Assembly (NCBI GenBank): GCA_016586335.1
Contig: BLYE01000023.1
Span: forward strand, 1-64,000
DNA from: Nitzschia putrida
Taxonomy: Eukaryota > Bacillariophyta > Bacillariophyceae > Bacillariales > Bacillariaceae
Reading direction: 5' to 3'
DNA length: 64,000 bases
The position numbers were made by a program, and so were the translations under genes. Shown in pieces: positions 31,726 through 42,795 of this stretch. The notes below the pieces were generated by a model. That model saw only the letters and a program-made list of their open reading frames with translations, searched no databases and was not told the origin of the DNA. Each line of letters opens with the position of its first letter. Position 1 is the first letter of the stretch.

Positions 31726-32540
31726 AAACAACAATTCCATTTTGTATTTTTACTAGAACTATTGTTTCATTTTCGATACGGCATACTGGTTACATTATTG
31801 TTATTACACTTGGTTGTTTGTTGTGGTTGTGGGTTGGTTGTGATCGAGCACCTTGGTCACACCAGGTATTTTTGTGTCCCAGGAAGGAAGGAATAGGAAA
31901 GTACCAATTGTGTCAAGTATATGCACCGATCCATCATATCTATACATATACTCTTACATGAAAGAAACCGGACCATTAATAGTGTGGAAAGGCGCCTACC
32001 AACAAAGCAAAGCCGCCGCTGCTGCGGCGACGTAGGCGTGGTAAACCCCTCTACTACGGTATTGTGCGCGGAGAGAAGCCCTCGAATGGTCCGATGGGGC
32101 GTGTTGGAAATATGCCATTTGTGAAGTAGACATCACACTACGACATGACATTCACTAGTTACGTGTCGTCGAGAGGAAGTCGTAGTGAGAGGAAGTGAGT
32201 TCTGCTCGTAGAGAACAACGAGGAGAGAGCGAAATGATGTCTCTCTATACCGTATCTACGCTACTACGAGTACCACCTGCTACATCATGATGCATGATGC
32301 CGGACCACCACTACCACAACATTCTCTCATCCTTTTTTGTGGTGCTTCCCTTTTGTCACATAGCAGCAGATCCACTACAATTGCCATTCTCAACTGTCAC
32401 TTGTAGCAGAGCAGACAACCAAGCAAACAACAACTACATCAACCACTACAACAACAGTCTACCCACCACAACCACATTCTCACATTCTCCAGAGCACCCA
32501 CTAGCGTTCGCTTTTTGTATACAACATCATCATTACAATC
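31726..32540. other. Intergenic spacer
   Basis: About 815 bp. No gene is seen; CAA/ACC-rich sequence at 32410-32500 is likely the 5' leader of the next gene. Confidence 0.45.
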
Positions 32541-33254
32541 ATGAGTATGCCTGCCATGCCTTCCCTCAATCATTCCCATCACAGTGTCGACCCCAGCGAT
32601 GTCGACAAGTATGGATACGGCAGTGGAAGCCCCACTGTTGCCAGTAGACCACATTATGAATATGATTCTACTAGAGTCCCTCGTCGCTCTTCTCTCAAGG
32701 GAGGCTCGGGTAGTCGACCCATGAACCGACGAGCCAGTATTGGAAGCACATCGACCATGGTCGTCGAAGTCCGAAAGAAGGGAGGGGAACGTGTCTCAGT
32801 CCAACGCCGCCGAAGTATTGATTTCAATAATACTGTAGAAGTCAAGGAAGTTGTTCCTGTCACGGAATATTCCACACAAGAAGAACTATGGTTACAGCCA
32901 GAAGACTTTGCCAAAATGAAGTCCGAACGTCGAAGACTTGTCCAGAAACATAAACAAGGAAAGGCGCAGCCTCAATCGAATCCGGATGAAGATATTCGGG
33001 GACTTGAAAAGTATTTGGATGGTAATGTCAAGATCATGAAGAACCGCGCTTGGGATACCGTCTTGTTGGAACAAGATGAACAAGAATTGACGGGAGATTT
33101 CAACGATCAACGAATTGCCGATCTATACAGAGACTCAACGTTCAAGAGTCCTGAAAAGGCAGCCGCCTTGGCCAAACAAGATTATGAGGCAGTAAGAGAT
33201 TATCTTACCAGCCCCAAGACGACCAAGTTGATGATGCGGCGGTGCTCTTGTTAA
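32541..33254 (+). CDS. Conserved diatom-type hypothetical protein
   Basis: Single-exon ORF of 237 codons. After a Ser/Arg-rich N-terminal third come RRRSIDFNNTVEVKEVVPV, STQEELWLQPEDFAKMKSER, RGLEKYLDG, NRAWDTVLLEQDEQ and IADLYRDSTFKSPEKAAALA. The blocks run in the same order as in the protein at 28308-28856 and are typical of a diatom family with no known function. The C-terminus MMRRCSC could carry a lipid-type Cys, but this is speculative. Predicted soluble. Confidence 0.7.
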   Translation: MSMPAMPSLNHSHHSVDPSDVDKYGYGSGSPTVASRPHYEYDSTRVPRRSSLKGGSGSRPMNRRASIGSTSTMVVEVRKKGGERVSVQRRRSIDFNNTVEVKEVVPVTEYSTQEELWLQPEDFAKMKSERRRLVQKHKQGKAQPQSNPDEDIRGLEKYLDGNVKIMKNRAWDTVLLEQDEQELTGDFNDQRIADLYRDSTFKSPEKAAALAKQDYEAVRDYLTSPKTTKLMMRRCSC

Positions 33255-33829
33255 TAAGCTACAAGAAGTATATTCTGCATAATACAACAACAACATCGGG
33301 TAGGGTATATCGGTTTCCAGCACTATTATTATTTTGCTGCAACCATCATCATCATCAACAACAACAAATAATATTCCATCAAGAAATCATTTCCAGTTTC
33401 TGTCCAATACAAATCCATTAGCTAGCTCTAGAGATTCGATTATTCTTAACGTTCCCCTTTTTTCTCTAGGAGGTCCAGTTTTTCTTTGTGGTGTCATTCC
33501 GGTCATTGTAGTCGAGGGAGTCCAAAATGACCATGACGTCAGGATGATTTCATTGAGGTAGGTAGTATGAGAGAAGGGCGGATGTATGAAGGTTTTCAGT
33601 GACGGCTTCCTACCATACCTTCCAAAAGGATCCATACCAAAAAATGATGCCAAATGCCAAATGCCAAACATGACAAAAGCAAGGACGCACGTCATCATAG
33701 CGGAGTCGAGATTCTTGACAGTTGTTGTTGTCATGGCTGTGCACGTTTGAGTTGCCTTCCATCATCATCCCCATCATCTTCAGCGAATATCCTTTTCTTT
33801 TCTTTCTTCTGTTGCATGTCATCATCACC
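33255..33829. other. Intergenic spacer
   Basis: About 575 bp with no convincing gene. An in-frame upstream extension of the VOC gene (from 33722) encodes a hydrophobic stretch that could be a presequence but lacks support. Confidence 0.4.
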
Positions 33830-34267
33830 ATGTGGCGCCGTACAATCGCTCTCTGCCAGCCTCCAATCAGAAGAGGAACTGTCATGCAAATATCCCATGT
33901 CGATCATTTCGTCTTGACTATCGCATCCATTCCAAAAACATGTGCATTCTATGAGACCTTGGGTATGACGGTTGAAACGTTTGGTGCAGATCGCAAAGCC
34001 TTACGATTTGGATCCCAAAAGATCAATCTACATCAGGTGGGTCGAGAGTTTGAGCCCAAGGCGTTGCGTCCCACAGCAGGTTCGGGAGACTTTTGTTTGA
34101 TTACAGACACGCCCTTGGAAGATGTCACGGCCCACTTGACAGCTTCTGGTCTTGACATTGAAGAAGGTCCTGTCGATCGAACGGGCGCGACCGGACCCAT
34201 CACCTCCGTCTACCTTCGTGATCCTGACCAGAACTTGGTGGAAATTGCCAATTACAAGAAGAACTGA
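33830..34267 (+). CDS. VOC-family (glyoxalase/bleomycin-resistance-like) protein
   Basis: ORF of 145 codons from ATG 33830. One complete vicinal-oxygen-chelate domain: HVDHFVLTIASIPKTCAFYE, LGMTVETFGADRKALRFG, KINLHQVGREFEPKA, then GSGDFCLITDTPLEDV and VYLRDPDQNLVEIANYKKN. The metal-type positions are present (His in VDHFVL, Glu in LVEI, His in NLHQ). Layout and length resemble the GLOD5/virulence-protein-type VOC group. VOC enzymes act on many small molecules, so the substrate is open. If the longer start at 33722 is used, a hydrophobic N-terminus appears and organelle targeting becomes possible. Confidence 0.85.
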   Translation: MWRRTIALCQPPIRRGTVMQISHVDHFVLTIASIPKTCAFYETLGMTVETFGADRKALRFGSQKINLHQVGREFEPKALRPTAGSGDFCLITDTPLEDVTAHLTASGLDIEEGPVDRTGATGPITSVYLRDPDQNLVEIANYKKN

Positions 34268-35357
34268 TATTGATGCATGAAATGTGTAACCTGCAAAGAG
34301 GTTTATCCTGAATGTTAGAATACTATCTAGTCAGTGGTAGTTTTAGTGCTGATGCTGAACCTAACACGTACAAAAAAGAAATTTCATTTTGCTGCAAGGT
34401 ATGGGGGCATGCACCAACTTGCTATTGTGCTGCTACCTTCCCAAACGAAACAAAGTATTATCGACGACGGACTGCTACGTATTCACTTCATGTTGCTTGA
34501 CTGATGTTGTCAAAATAAAAATGAAGTCGGTGACAAGAGAAGAAAGACACGCATATATACTTTGAATACACCACTACTCTAATGGTACCTAGTTTGTGAA
34601 ACAGAGAGCAGCAGCACCGCGCGATCCTCATCCCTTTTCTATTCCGAATGATGAGTTCTCATTGGAGGTAGGCCTACTTCGTGTTGTTGATCGTAGTCTA
34701 GTTGGCCTCGAGGTTGCTTCCTCCTATTTGCCAACTACTGTCGAACCAAAAAAGTGCCGAGAAAGCCACCGATGTTGCTGTTGTCGATAATAGCTCCAAC
34801 TGGGAGCACATAATATTTTGTGGTAAATCCCCGATTGGCCGAATTGCGTGGTTAGTAACAAGTTCAACACCGTTCGTTACTCGAATCACGAACCAGCTCT
34901 AATGAGATATGCCTAGATACCTTGAGTTCGGTCCAAGGTGTGTCCACATAGGGCCTTGTCGAACAGGCAGGTTAAATGCAGTTATGTCAAGGTTCGGCAT
35001 TGTCATTTTCTTGATTGAACCTTACGAATCTTTTGTCCAAATAGACTTGTTGTTTGAGTTTTTTCAAGGACCAATTGATATCGCATATTCCTTCGTAGGG
35101 CATATAGTTTGTCATAGTGTTTGAACCAACCGGGATTCATAGTTAAAGCCTCGACTAGGCGAAAGACTGTTCTCCTTGTACATTGGGCAACTTCAAGGGT
35201 TCGTCGAAACTCTTGGACCTTTCTTCCTCTCATTTCAGCGTACATCTCTGGGAGAGGCGAAAGAGCAAAGGAAGTAGTGTGACCTTCAGCACACAACTCT
35301 TACCTCGCAACCAAAACAACAACGAGCACAACCAAATCTCACATCCTTATATTCACC
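34268..35357. other. Intergenic stretch
   Basis: About 1.1 kb with only short overlapping ORFs. No family, RNA or clear repeat is recognised. Confidence 0.45.
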
Positions 35358-35798
35358 ATGTACGGCTTGAACCCCAACAAACGACGAAGACTTTCCACAA
35401 TGATGACCAGCCAGCAAAATGCAAGATGGGACCGCTTTGAAGAAGAGGAAGGCAATGATGACAGTTCCACCACATCATCATCAATCAGTCTAAACACGGA
35501 TCGAAAGCGCAAGTCAAAGATGCTCAATAGCAACTATGTTGCCGATTCTTCCTGCTATTTCTTGCCAGACAAAACATCATCAAAACGAGAAAGCGTCTCG
35601 AACATTTTTGAGAAAACTCAAATGGAACTTTTGGACATGCTGCATTCCACAACATCGTTTTTGGGCAAGATTGACCCAACTCATCACTCCCAATACTTGA
35701 CACGACCCACGACCCCGATGATTACATTTTCTCACAAACGATCGAGAGGAGAATCATCGAAAGATTCTGCGAGACTTCTTCTCACCAGCCTTGAGTAA
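35358..35798 (+). CDS. Small basic hypothetical protein
   Basis: Single-exon ORF of 146 codons, start preceded by CACC (CACCATG). The N-terminus is basic (NPNKRRRLS, possible nuclear signal), then an acidic/Ser tract (FEEEEGNDDSS), a second basic patch (DRKRKSKM) and one likely helix (VSNIFEKTQMELLDMLHSTT). No recognised domain. Confidence 0.55.
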   Translation: MYGLNPNKRRRLSTMMTSQQNARWDRFEEEEGNDDSSTTSSSISLNTDRKRKSKMLNSNYVADSSCYFLPDKTSSKRESVSNIFEKTQMELLDMLHSTTSFLGKIDPTHHSQYLTRPTTPMITFSHKRSRGESSKDSARLLLTSLE

Positions 35799-37673
35799 GA
35801 AGAGACTGTTGAGGAGGGTCAATACTTTTAGTTCTTAACATGTTCTTGTGTAGCATACAATATGCTACAGACAGACATATAACTCCTAGTGTTTAATTTT
35901 TGAAATCTAATTCTTTATATGTTCAACCTCTGATTCGTACCGTACTCGTAGCAAACCCTCTCAATGAGCAGTGGGCAGTCATGTTGTCACAGCTAGTTGC
36001 AGTTGATAGGAACACATCTGTTTCCTTTGGGCTCAGTAAGGTATCATTCACAATTAACTCCAACTTTTTGGGAGTCCCAGATGCAGGCCAGGCCTTTGAG
36101 GTGGACAGACTATGGTAGCACTAGCAACTGCTCGGCGCTTTGGTTGATTTCGTTGGAAATTTGGTCGGTTGGAACTTGGGTTTCTTGTGCCGCCGATTCT
36201 GCTTTTTCCCTAACAGTTCTCGTGTGTCCTCTTGTTCCGGATCCGACACGAGAGCAGCCGTTGAGTCTGGTGCTAGAGGCCATGTTTTTGAGACAAGGTA
36301 GGGGAATGTAGGTCGACAAATGGCGCTACCTCTGCAGAAAAACGACACTCGTATTGTATTTTCTTGTTCGCAAGCCGAAAAAAAGAAGGACCGAGAGGGC
36401 CACAAGCGCAATCTTATTTAACACCATTGTGATGGCTAGTAGGGTTGTTGTGGGTCGGTTGTCCGCATTGGTGGTGCTTTACGAATTTGGCGAGACGTCG
36501 GAAAATGGTGTCGTTCCTCGACAAACGTGCCGTCCAACACCATTTCCATTTTCCTGCAGTAACGTTGCCAAGCTTCCAGCCCCCAATTCTAATATGTTGT
36601 GCTCCCTGTCCGCTGTTATCTAATATGAGGTATGATCACCAGCAATTGGTCTCCCAGAAGCAAACAAGTGTGTGAGTTGCTGTCGTCCCAAAGTTCGACA
36701 AGTCCAAGGCGTGACCAAAGAATATGGCAAATGGTAAACCTGTAGGAGGAGGAGGAGCGGATGATGACTCCAACCAGAAACCCAGGACAGTGGAAGAACA
36801 AAATGAATGGTAGATGCTTGACAAACAATACAAATGGTACTACAACATAATCCGAGCAACGAAGTAACACGCTGGATGGATTGGTGTCTTGGCGGATTGA
36901 AACGTGGAAAGTTCTGGCTGGTATGAGATCATGAGTGTACAAAGGAACTCAATTTGCGAGAAACATCCCGAATCAGTCGAGACTTGAGATAGTAGTTAGT
37001 ACAGTACATGCAATGGACAAAAGGGGCCAACAAGATCCAAAAATCCAGATCCATACATGGCCACCGAAGGACAGACGCAATCGACCTCTCCGAACACAAG
37101 AGCTTGGATCTTCCATTCGGGACCATCGCAGGAATGACCACAAACCACAAACAGAAGGCAACTATTGCATCTCGTGTTCGTGACCAATCTTCGTTCTCCA
37201 GTCAAAGACAAGCATGTAGTTGTCGTCGAGCTGTCTACGTGCCGCATGAGGATACTGCAGTGCATGGATGTGTCATTGGATTTCCTTGTTGGATCATGTG
37301 GTGCGGAATCCTCTCGTCACTCTCGACGCCAAGGTTTTTGGAAACGTGAAAGTGAACTTTAAAAGGAGCACCAAATTGAATCCTGCCAAGAGTGTGACAA
37401 TCCAATTACTGTCCTATCCTGTCCTGTAACAATGGTTTGGAAATGAGTCGGGATTTGTGCTTTTCATTGGGTCAATGGTGGCGTCGACTCTCAGATGGCT
37501 CTATTTACTTTTCCTTTCAGCAGTCTTGTCTGTGGCACGCCATTGTCCACTTTTGAAGCATTCTGCTCAATTCAATTTTCTACAATTTTACAGTCCAGTA
37601 TTTAGAAGCCACAGACAGTTCCACCCTGTACTAGTACTTTATGTCAATTTACCTCCATAAGAACAGGCGTCGA
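35799..37673. other. Long intergenic stretch with a diverged duplication
   Basis: About 1.9 kb without a supported gene. Sequence at ~37080-37450 resembles 44230-44530 (shared blocks: ACCTCTCCGAACACA, GCAACTATTGCAT, CTCCAGTCAA, CATCGAGCTGTCTACGT or GTCGAGCTGTCTACGT, TACTGTCCT..CCTGT), indicating an old duplication of flanks within the surface-gene cluster. Confidence 0.5.
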
Positions 37674-39279
37674 TTACGCGCAACACGTTCCGTCGCAATA
37701 CAACTCACGAAGCATTCCGTTCGTAAGAGCACAAATCTCGGGGGGCAAGGGCAGCGACAATGACGGATTGTCATAGACGGCTAAATAAAACATGTTAGTG
37801 AGACCTCCGATCTCCACAGGGAGGGTGGTTAGGTCATTTCCACTCAAGTCCAAAGACTCCAGATATGTGAGACCTCCGATCTCCACAGGGAGGGTGGTTA
37901 GGTCATTTCCACTCAAGTCCAAAGACTCCAGATATGTGAGACCTCCGATCTCCACAGGGAGGGTGGTTAGGTCATTTCCACTCAAGTCCAAAATTGCCAA
38001 CATAGTGAGTCTACCGAACTCAGCAGGGAGTGTGGCTAGGTCATTTTCACTCAAGTCCAAATGTCGCAGCTGTGTGAATCTACCGAACTCAGCAGGGAGG
38101 CTACTCAATCCACCTCTAGCGATTCTCAAAAATTGCAGAGCAACTAGATTTCCAAACTCGACAGGCAAGCTAGTCAACTCCTCTGAAGCCTGAAGGATCA
38201 ATGTGTGAAGGTGACTCAGATTTCCAAACTGGGTCGGTATGTTCGTGAAAGTAGAGTTGGTAAGGTAAAGATATGTCAGAGCACTCAGATTGCCCAACTC
38301 GGTTGGAATGCTGCCAGTAAATAAAGCAGATTGGAAATCCAAGTATCTCAGCAAACTTAGATTGCCCAACTCGGTTGGGAAGGTTCCAGTGAATGGAGAA
38401 TTTCCGATATCCATGTATGTCAGGGCACTCAGATTACCCAACTCGGTTGGAATGCTGCCAGTAAATAAAGCATGATCGAAACTCAACTTTATCAGGGCAC
38501 TTGATTGCCCAACTCGGTGGGGATGCTGCCGGTTAAATAGGAAGACCCGATATCCATGTATTTCATGGCACTCAGATTACCCAACTCGGTTGGGATGCTG
38601 CCAGTGAATGAAGAAGACTGCAAATTCAAGTATGTCAGCAAACTTAGATTACCCAACTCGGTTGAGATGCTGCCGGTTAAATGTGACTCGCTCAAACTTA
38701 GCCACTTCAGAGCATTCAGTTTGCCAAACTCTGTTGTGAAAATTCCAGAAAGACGAGCATTTGCCATATCTATGGTACGTAGAGCGGTAAGAACATGAAG
38801 CTCTGCGGATAGAGTACCAAAAACATCGTCACCTAAATCACGAATTGGGAGGTTCAGAAATATGAGTTCCAACGCATTACAGTGTCGGACAGAAGTATTA
38901 ATGACAGGGACTTACTCCTTCTCCCAAGTGTATCTGCAACTCCATTCCAACATCGTGGGTAGTTGGCAGCCCAATCACACTCATCCTTGCCAGCCACGGG
39001 CCCCTTAAGTAGATCTCTCCGATCAGTCTTGGTAATACCATAATAAAACACAGCCATGGCAAAGCGCTGATGCCATTCATAATCTGTAGAACAAGCCGTC
39101 AAGTAGGTCTCTGCCAACAAAAACTCGAGAGCGTCATTCTGGGGAGTCCCGGTTTGTTGGAGGAGGGCCACATCCGTGATTGGACTCAAAATGTCCACGA
39201 GGTCGACCTCGGCAAGTTGGGAGCATGTGGGGGACTCGGAGGGGGAGGAACTTGGATTGGAGGAGACAGAGGGAGACAT
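37674..39279 (-). pseudogene. LRR protein 1 (secreted or receptor-like), one-base deletion
   Basis: Exon 1 is 38916-39279 (or from 39345) and exon 2 is 37674-38832, with an 83-bp phase-1 intron (GGA|GTAAGT ... TTTAG|GT). Exon 1: Ser/Pro linker (SSNPSSSPSESP), then the cap region GTPQNDALEFLLAETYL, WHQRFAMAVFYY, ECDWAANYP typical of diatom receptor-like LRR proteins. Exon 2: about 17 repeats, first of GSIPTELGNLSALTYL type, later of LTTLPVEIGGLTYLESL type, ending EICALTNGMLRELYCDGTCC. Frame is lost once, near 38502 (GGCAATCAAGTGCC where sister repeats have one more base); removing the break restores a continuous repeat array. No TM segment follows the LRRs. Starting at 39345 would add MLLLEIVLFCKEQYFIGTLV, a possible signal peptide. 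Could be intact if the deletion is a sequence error. Confidence 0.8.
37798..37993 (-). repeat. 69-bp tandem repeat encoding identical LRR units
   Basis: Period 69 bp (23 codons), 2.8 copies starting at 37798, 37867 and 37936, identical by eye. Each encodes one LRR (LDLSGNDLTTLPVEIGGLT plus YLES). Identity at every base implies very recent unit expansion in an older, diverged LRR array. Confidence 0.95.
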
Positions 39280-39280
39280 G

Positions 39281-39350
39281 ACGATGACTAGAGTTCCTAT
39301 AAAATACTGTTCCTTGCAGAACAGGACGATTTCAAGCAAGAGCAACGATC
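39281..39350 (+). repeat. Cluster flank repeat, copy a (truncated)
   Basis: Shares GACTAGAGTTCCTAT, GTTCCTTG, GCAGGACGATTTCAAGCAAG with copies at 51309, 52427 and 55813. Here it abuts the LRR1 start codon; in the other copies it lies just beyond the 3' end of a minus-strand surface gene. Confidence 0.75.
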
Positions 39351-39574
39351 GGCTGCAATAATTGTTCTACCGTTTGTACTTTCCAAGCAAGCAAAGGCTA
39401 CCTTTGTACAAAGTAGTGGAAACACTACTAACTACTACTACAGGTACCGGAAGAACAGTACACATTATTTTGGCTTTCGTTCTAAAGTCAAACATATTGG
39501 TGTGGTAGGGACGAGGTAGGCGGCAGCTCTCTTCACCCACAATCACTTACAGTTTCACAACTCTCAACTACCTA

Positions 39575-40533
39575 CTAGTTGTAGGAAATCAAAGCCTCAA
39601 TACAGAGGTCATACGAAACGAAAGTAGCCAAAGAACCACTGTCGTCCTCGCATTCACGATACGTAGTGCCTGTTTTAGGCTTCTCATAAGAAAAGCCACC
39701 ACCAGCGCTTGAATAGAGCCCGACACAGACGCTAGTATCACTGTCACTCACATCAACAGGAGTGTCAAACGAAAACACATTTTCCCCCACAACGTAACCA
39801 CTGACACTCTGTGTGACATCCGCAGGCCCAATTGGCTTATCAGCAACCAAATTGTCATGGAGAGATCTGCTGGTAGAGCCTTCCTGTCTGACAACCAAAA
39901 CCGTAGAGATTCAATGACATATGGCGTACCAGAAGCCACACCGAAGTCACTTGCACGATAGCAATACGCAATCTTTATCGCGATAAGATTCGAACACCCG
40001 AAATAAGATGGATAGTGGTCATTGCACTTGCCAGGAGTAGTCAAGGCAGACAAAACGGACTCTGGAGGTGAAGAAGGAGACTCGGATGGAGTGTCCGACG
40101 GAGCGTCAGAGGGAGCCTCTGAAGGAGAGTCAGAAGGAGACTCTGAAGGAGAGCCAGACGGAGAAGAGGAAACACTAGGAGCCATGGAAGGCGACAAGGT
40201 AGCACTCTTGGTTGTCTTGGTGGTGGTCGTGGGCGTCTTGGTACTTGTGACGCTGCTGATCACTGGTGCTTTGGTGCTTCCAGCTGGAGCCTTGGTGGCC
40301 TTTTCCGCGAGACTGCGGTCGATGAAGGTACCCTGGCTGGAGTTGTTCAAAGGAATATCCAGAGTCAGCAACTCTTCTTGCGAGACTTCAGAGAGAACAG
40401 CTGCCGCACCACTCCAAGAAGGAGACAACACGAGAAGCAAGAGAGAAATCAACAACGTGACAACCTTCCCACCAGTCATGCCTGGACCAGAAGTAGTAGT
40501 CAACGAACCGGGAGGGAGAGACATCATCATCAT
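39575..40533 (-). pseudogene. Predicted secreted protein, Cys-containing domain, one-base frame break
   Basis: Signal peptide (MTGGKVVTLLISLLLLVLSPSWSGA) with a short conserved N-extension, linker rich in TKAP (KATKAPAGSTKAPVISS), a Ser/Pro repeat (SPSESPSDSPSEAPSD) and a domain with TPGKCNDHYPSYFGCSN, AYCYRASDFGVASGTPYVIE. The frame (39748-40533) then stops making sense and the rest (GENVFSFDTPVDVSDSDTSV, VGLYSSAGGGFSYEKP, CIEALISYN) continues in another frame at 39575-39898. The intact sister gene at 53867 fixes the break near the A4 run at 39897-39900 (one base missing). Likely extracellular or wall-associated; domain family unknown. Confidence 0.75.
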
Positions 40534-40694
40534 GGTGGAGAGTACTCGTAGTTGTTACTTTTGGCTGTTGGATCTTTTCAACAAGAGGAGAGGGCACCGA
40601 CACTGAAACAGTCTCACCCCACCAATCTTTGTTTTATGACCACAATCCAAAGCGCAAAGAGGAGGCGAGGCGAAAACCACAACTGTACTGTAAC

Positions 40695-41087
40695 CAAGAG
40701 GCAAGGCTTCGCATTGGCTGGTTCGGCAAAGACAATGGCTGCACCGGTTAGATCATTCTTGGAGGTGTGTTCGCTTTGTCATTTGGCATGGAATTGGCAT
40801 GTTGTTGTGGTTGTTGTTCTGTAGAACGAACGGCACGGTTTCATTAAAGAACCAAAAGAACCAAAAGAACCAAAAGAACCCAAATTGATTCAATGGACTC
40901 AAACTCAATCGATAGAATCAATACCAAATGGATGGCTAGGATAATATTGTCTTACGGCCTCCTTTCAATTTGTTTCTCTCACTCGTTGGGAAATAATAAT
41001 ACGCTAACTTGTTCTTCCGTCGAAAAACTTGTCTCAATTGCATACATGCCTCATTGTCTGTGAGGACATGACAAGGATATTGCTTCG
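40695..41087 (+). repeat. Upstream cassette, copy 1 (5' flank of the gene at 40533)
   Basis: 393 bp, near-identical to 42796-43168. It starts CAAGAGGCAAGGCTTCGCAT and ends AGGATATTGCTTCG. It has four AACCAAAAG-type units where copy 2 has two. Lies 160 bp upstream of the 40533 start codon. Confidence 0.9.
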
Positions 41088-41228
41088 TTATGACTAGACT
41101 CCCTACTGGGGATGGATTAATAATTCTTGAAGAATGGGAACAACGAAAGACAAGAGTGGGTGGAAAACACCTGCACTAGGACGGAAGATTCCTCCATGGG
41201 AAATCGCAACACAAACTCCAACCAAAAC

Positions 41229-42719
41229 CTAAACTTTGGCAGACTTCGTTGGAGCTTTTGTAGAAGCGGCAGAAGGAGCCTTGGTATCAATTGTAGGAGC
41301 TTTGGCACTCTTCGTTGTGGGTGACATGGAGGTCTGAGAGGATGGCGTGTCGGAAGGCATGGACGATGGCATTTTTGACGGCTCGGAAGATGGCATCTCC
41401 GAAGGCATGGACGACGGCGTCAATGATGGCTCAGAAGATGGCATGTCCGAAGGCTTTGACGAGGGCATCAGTGATGGCTCAGAAGATGGCATGTCTGAAG
41501 GCACTGATGATGGCATCGATGATGGCTCGGAGGATGGCATGTCTGAAGGCATGGACGATGGCATGTCTGAAGGCATGGACGATGGCATCAATGATGGCTC
41601 GGAGGATGGCATGTCCGAAGGCATGGACGATGGCATCAATGATGGCTCAGAGGATGGCATGTCTGAAGGCATGGACGATGGCATCAATGATGGCTCAGAG
41701 GATGGAACGCCTGAAGGCATGGATGATGGCATCATTGACGGCTCAGAAGATGGCATGTCAGAAGGCATTGATGATGGTATCAGTGATGGCTCAAAGGATG
41801 GCATGTCTGAAGGCATTGTTGATGGCATCATTGACGGCTCAGAAGATGGCACACTGGAGGGCATTTCAGTTGGACACCCCACCACCACGGCATCAATGGC
41901 ATCGAACCCACCTCCAACAGAAGCACCAAAATTGGTGCTGGAACAATCAGCGGATGCATCCTCCCAATAGAACGAGAAGGATGTGCTTCTTGATTGTGTT
42001 ATGGTACAGGAGCCGCATGAATCTCCATCGACCTTAACGTTGCAAGTAGCGGCACTACCAAAAGGCTGCTCGAAACAAACACTCATTGTGGTGAATACTT
42101 GAGGACTTTGTAAAACCGCACATACCTTATATTGAAATGGGCCCCCACTATAATAGTAGTAATGGAGAGTGGCACTCGTCACACAGCTGTCACTTGGAAT
42201 TGTCAAATCTTTTGTACAGTGCATACTGATGCCAGTACAATCATTGGGGCATTCATACCCATAGTACTTCTCCAATAATTCGCACCTACCATCGGAGAGA
42301 CGACGTTCTGCTCTTTGTTCTTGTTCCTCCAGCAGGGCACAGTGTCCTGTATCACAATACATGCCAACTCCACAAGACAAGATTCCAAGATCGGGATCAC
42401 ATTCCGAGCCTTCTTGTTGAAGTCCTCGTGGTTGGTGCTGTCCGTTCTTGAGCTGGCGACGAGACACCAAAGAGCTGCGCCTGTCGTCGTCACCACTACG
42501 AGTAGTATCATTCAACGAAGAACCTTCTAGAGCTGCTTGAAGGAGCGCCCGATGACGTAAACGTTCTCGATCTTGTCCTCCTGCGAGCGGATTAGGGTTA
42601 GGGTTAGGACGCCGGGAAGAAACTTGATCATGGTTGTTGTTCTTGAGAGAATCAACTCCCTTCACAAGGAATCCTCCTGCTTGAGTGAGGACAGCAGTGG
42701 CAACAGCAGCAAAGCGCAT
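41229..42719 (-). CDS. Predicted secreted Cys-rich protein with long PS-repeat stalk
   Basis: ORF of 528 codons from 42815; the Met at 42719 starts a better signal peptide (MRFAAVATAVLTQAGGFLVKG), giving 496 aa. A charged Asn/Arg/Gln-rich pro-region includes RRPNPNPNPLA from a telomere-like repeat. The ectodomain has about 16 Cys, including SECDPDLGILSCGVGMYCD, YYGYECPNDCTGISMHC and VDGDSCGSCTITQSRS. Then come ~45 tetrads of the MPSS/EPSM type forming an extended, probably glycosylated stalk, and a tail SPTTKSAKAPTIDTKAP...TKSAKV. The tail is shared with the PPC-type gene at 45547. No GPI or TM segment at the C-terminus, so cell-wall or frustule association is inferred. Intact. Confidence 0.75.
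   Translation of the reverse strand: MRFAAVATAVLTQAGGFLVKGVDSLKNNNHDQVSSRRPNPNPNPLAGGQDRERLRHRALLQAALEGSSLNDTTRSGDDDRRSSLVSRRQLKNGQHQPRGLQQEGSECDPDLGILSCGVGMYCDTGHCALLEEQEQRAERRLSDGRCELLEKYYGYECPNDCTGISMHCTKDLTIPSDSCVTSATLHYYYYSGGPFQYKVCAVLQSPQVFTTMSVCFEQPFGSAATCNVKVDGDSCGSCTITQSRSTSFSFYWEDASADCSSTNFGASVGGGFDAIDAVVVGCPTEMPSSVPSSEPSMMPSTMPSDMPSFEPSLIPSSMPSDMPSSEPSMMPSSMPSGVPSSEPSLMPSSMPSDMPSSEPSLMPSSMPSDMPSSEPSLMPSSMPSDMPSSMPSDMPSSEPSSMPSSVPSDMPSSEPSLMPSSKPSDMPSSEPSLTPSSMPSEMPSSEPSKMPSSMPSDTPSSQTSMSPTTKSAKAPTIDTKAPSAASTKAPTKSAKV
41357..41880 (-). repeat. In-frame PS-repeat tract (12-bp unit)
   Basis: Degenerate 12-bp repeat (plus strand GATGGCATG(T/C)C(T/C)GA-like), on the minus strand coding (x-P-S-S)n, with a higher-order 60-72 bp period. 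The opposite strand is also open, giving a long mirror ORF that I do not consider a gene. Confidence 0.9.
42592..42608 (+). repeat. Interstitial telomere-like (TTAGGG)n
   Basis: TTAGGGTTAGGGTTAGG, almost three units, inside the coding region of the secreted protein where it encodes Pro-Asn repeats. A second short tract in the other orientation, ACCCTAACCCTAAC, lies at 44042-44055. Confidence 0.9.
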
Positions 42720-42795
42720 GGCGATCCGAGTACTCGTACTGGGTGGCGAGGAAGGAAAATAATGCGCTACTCGTACACACAAAACACTGAGAAAG

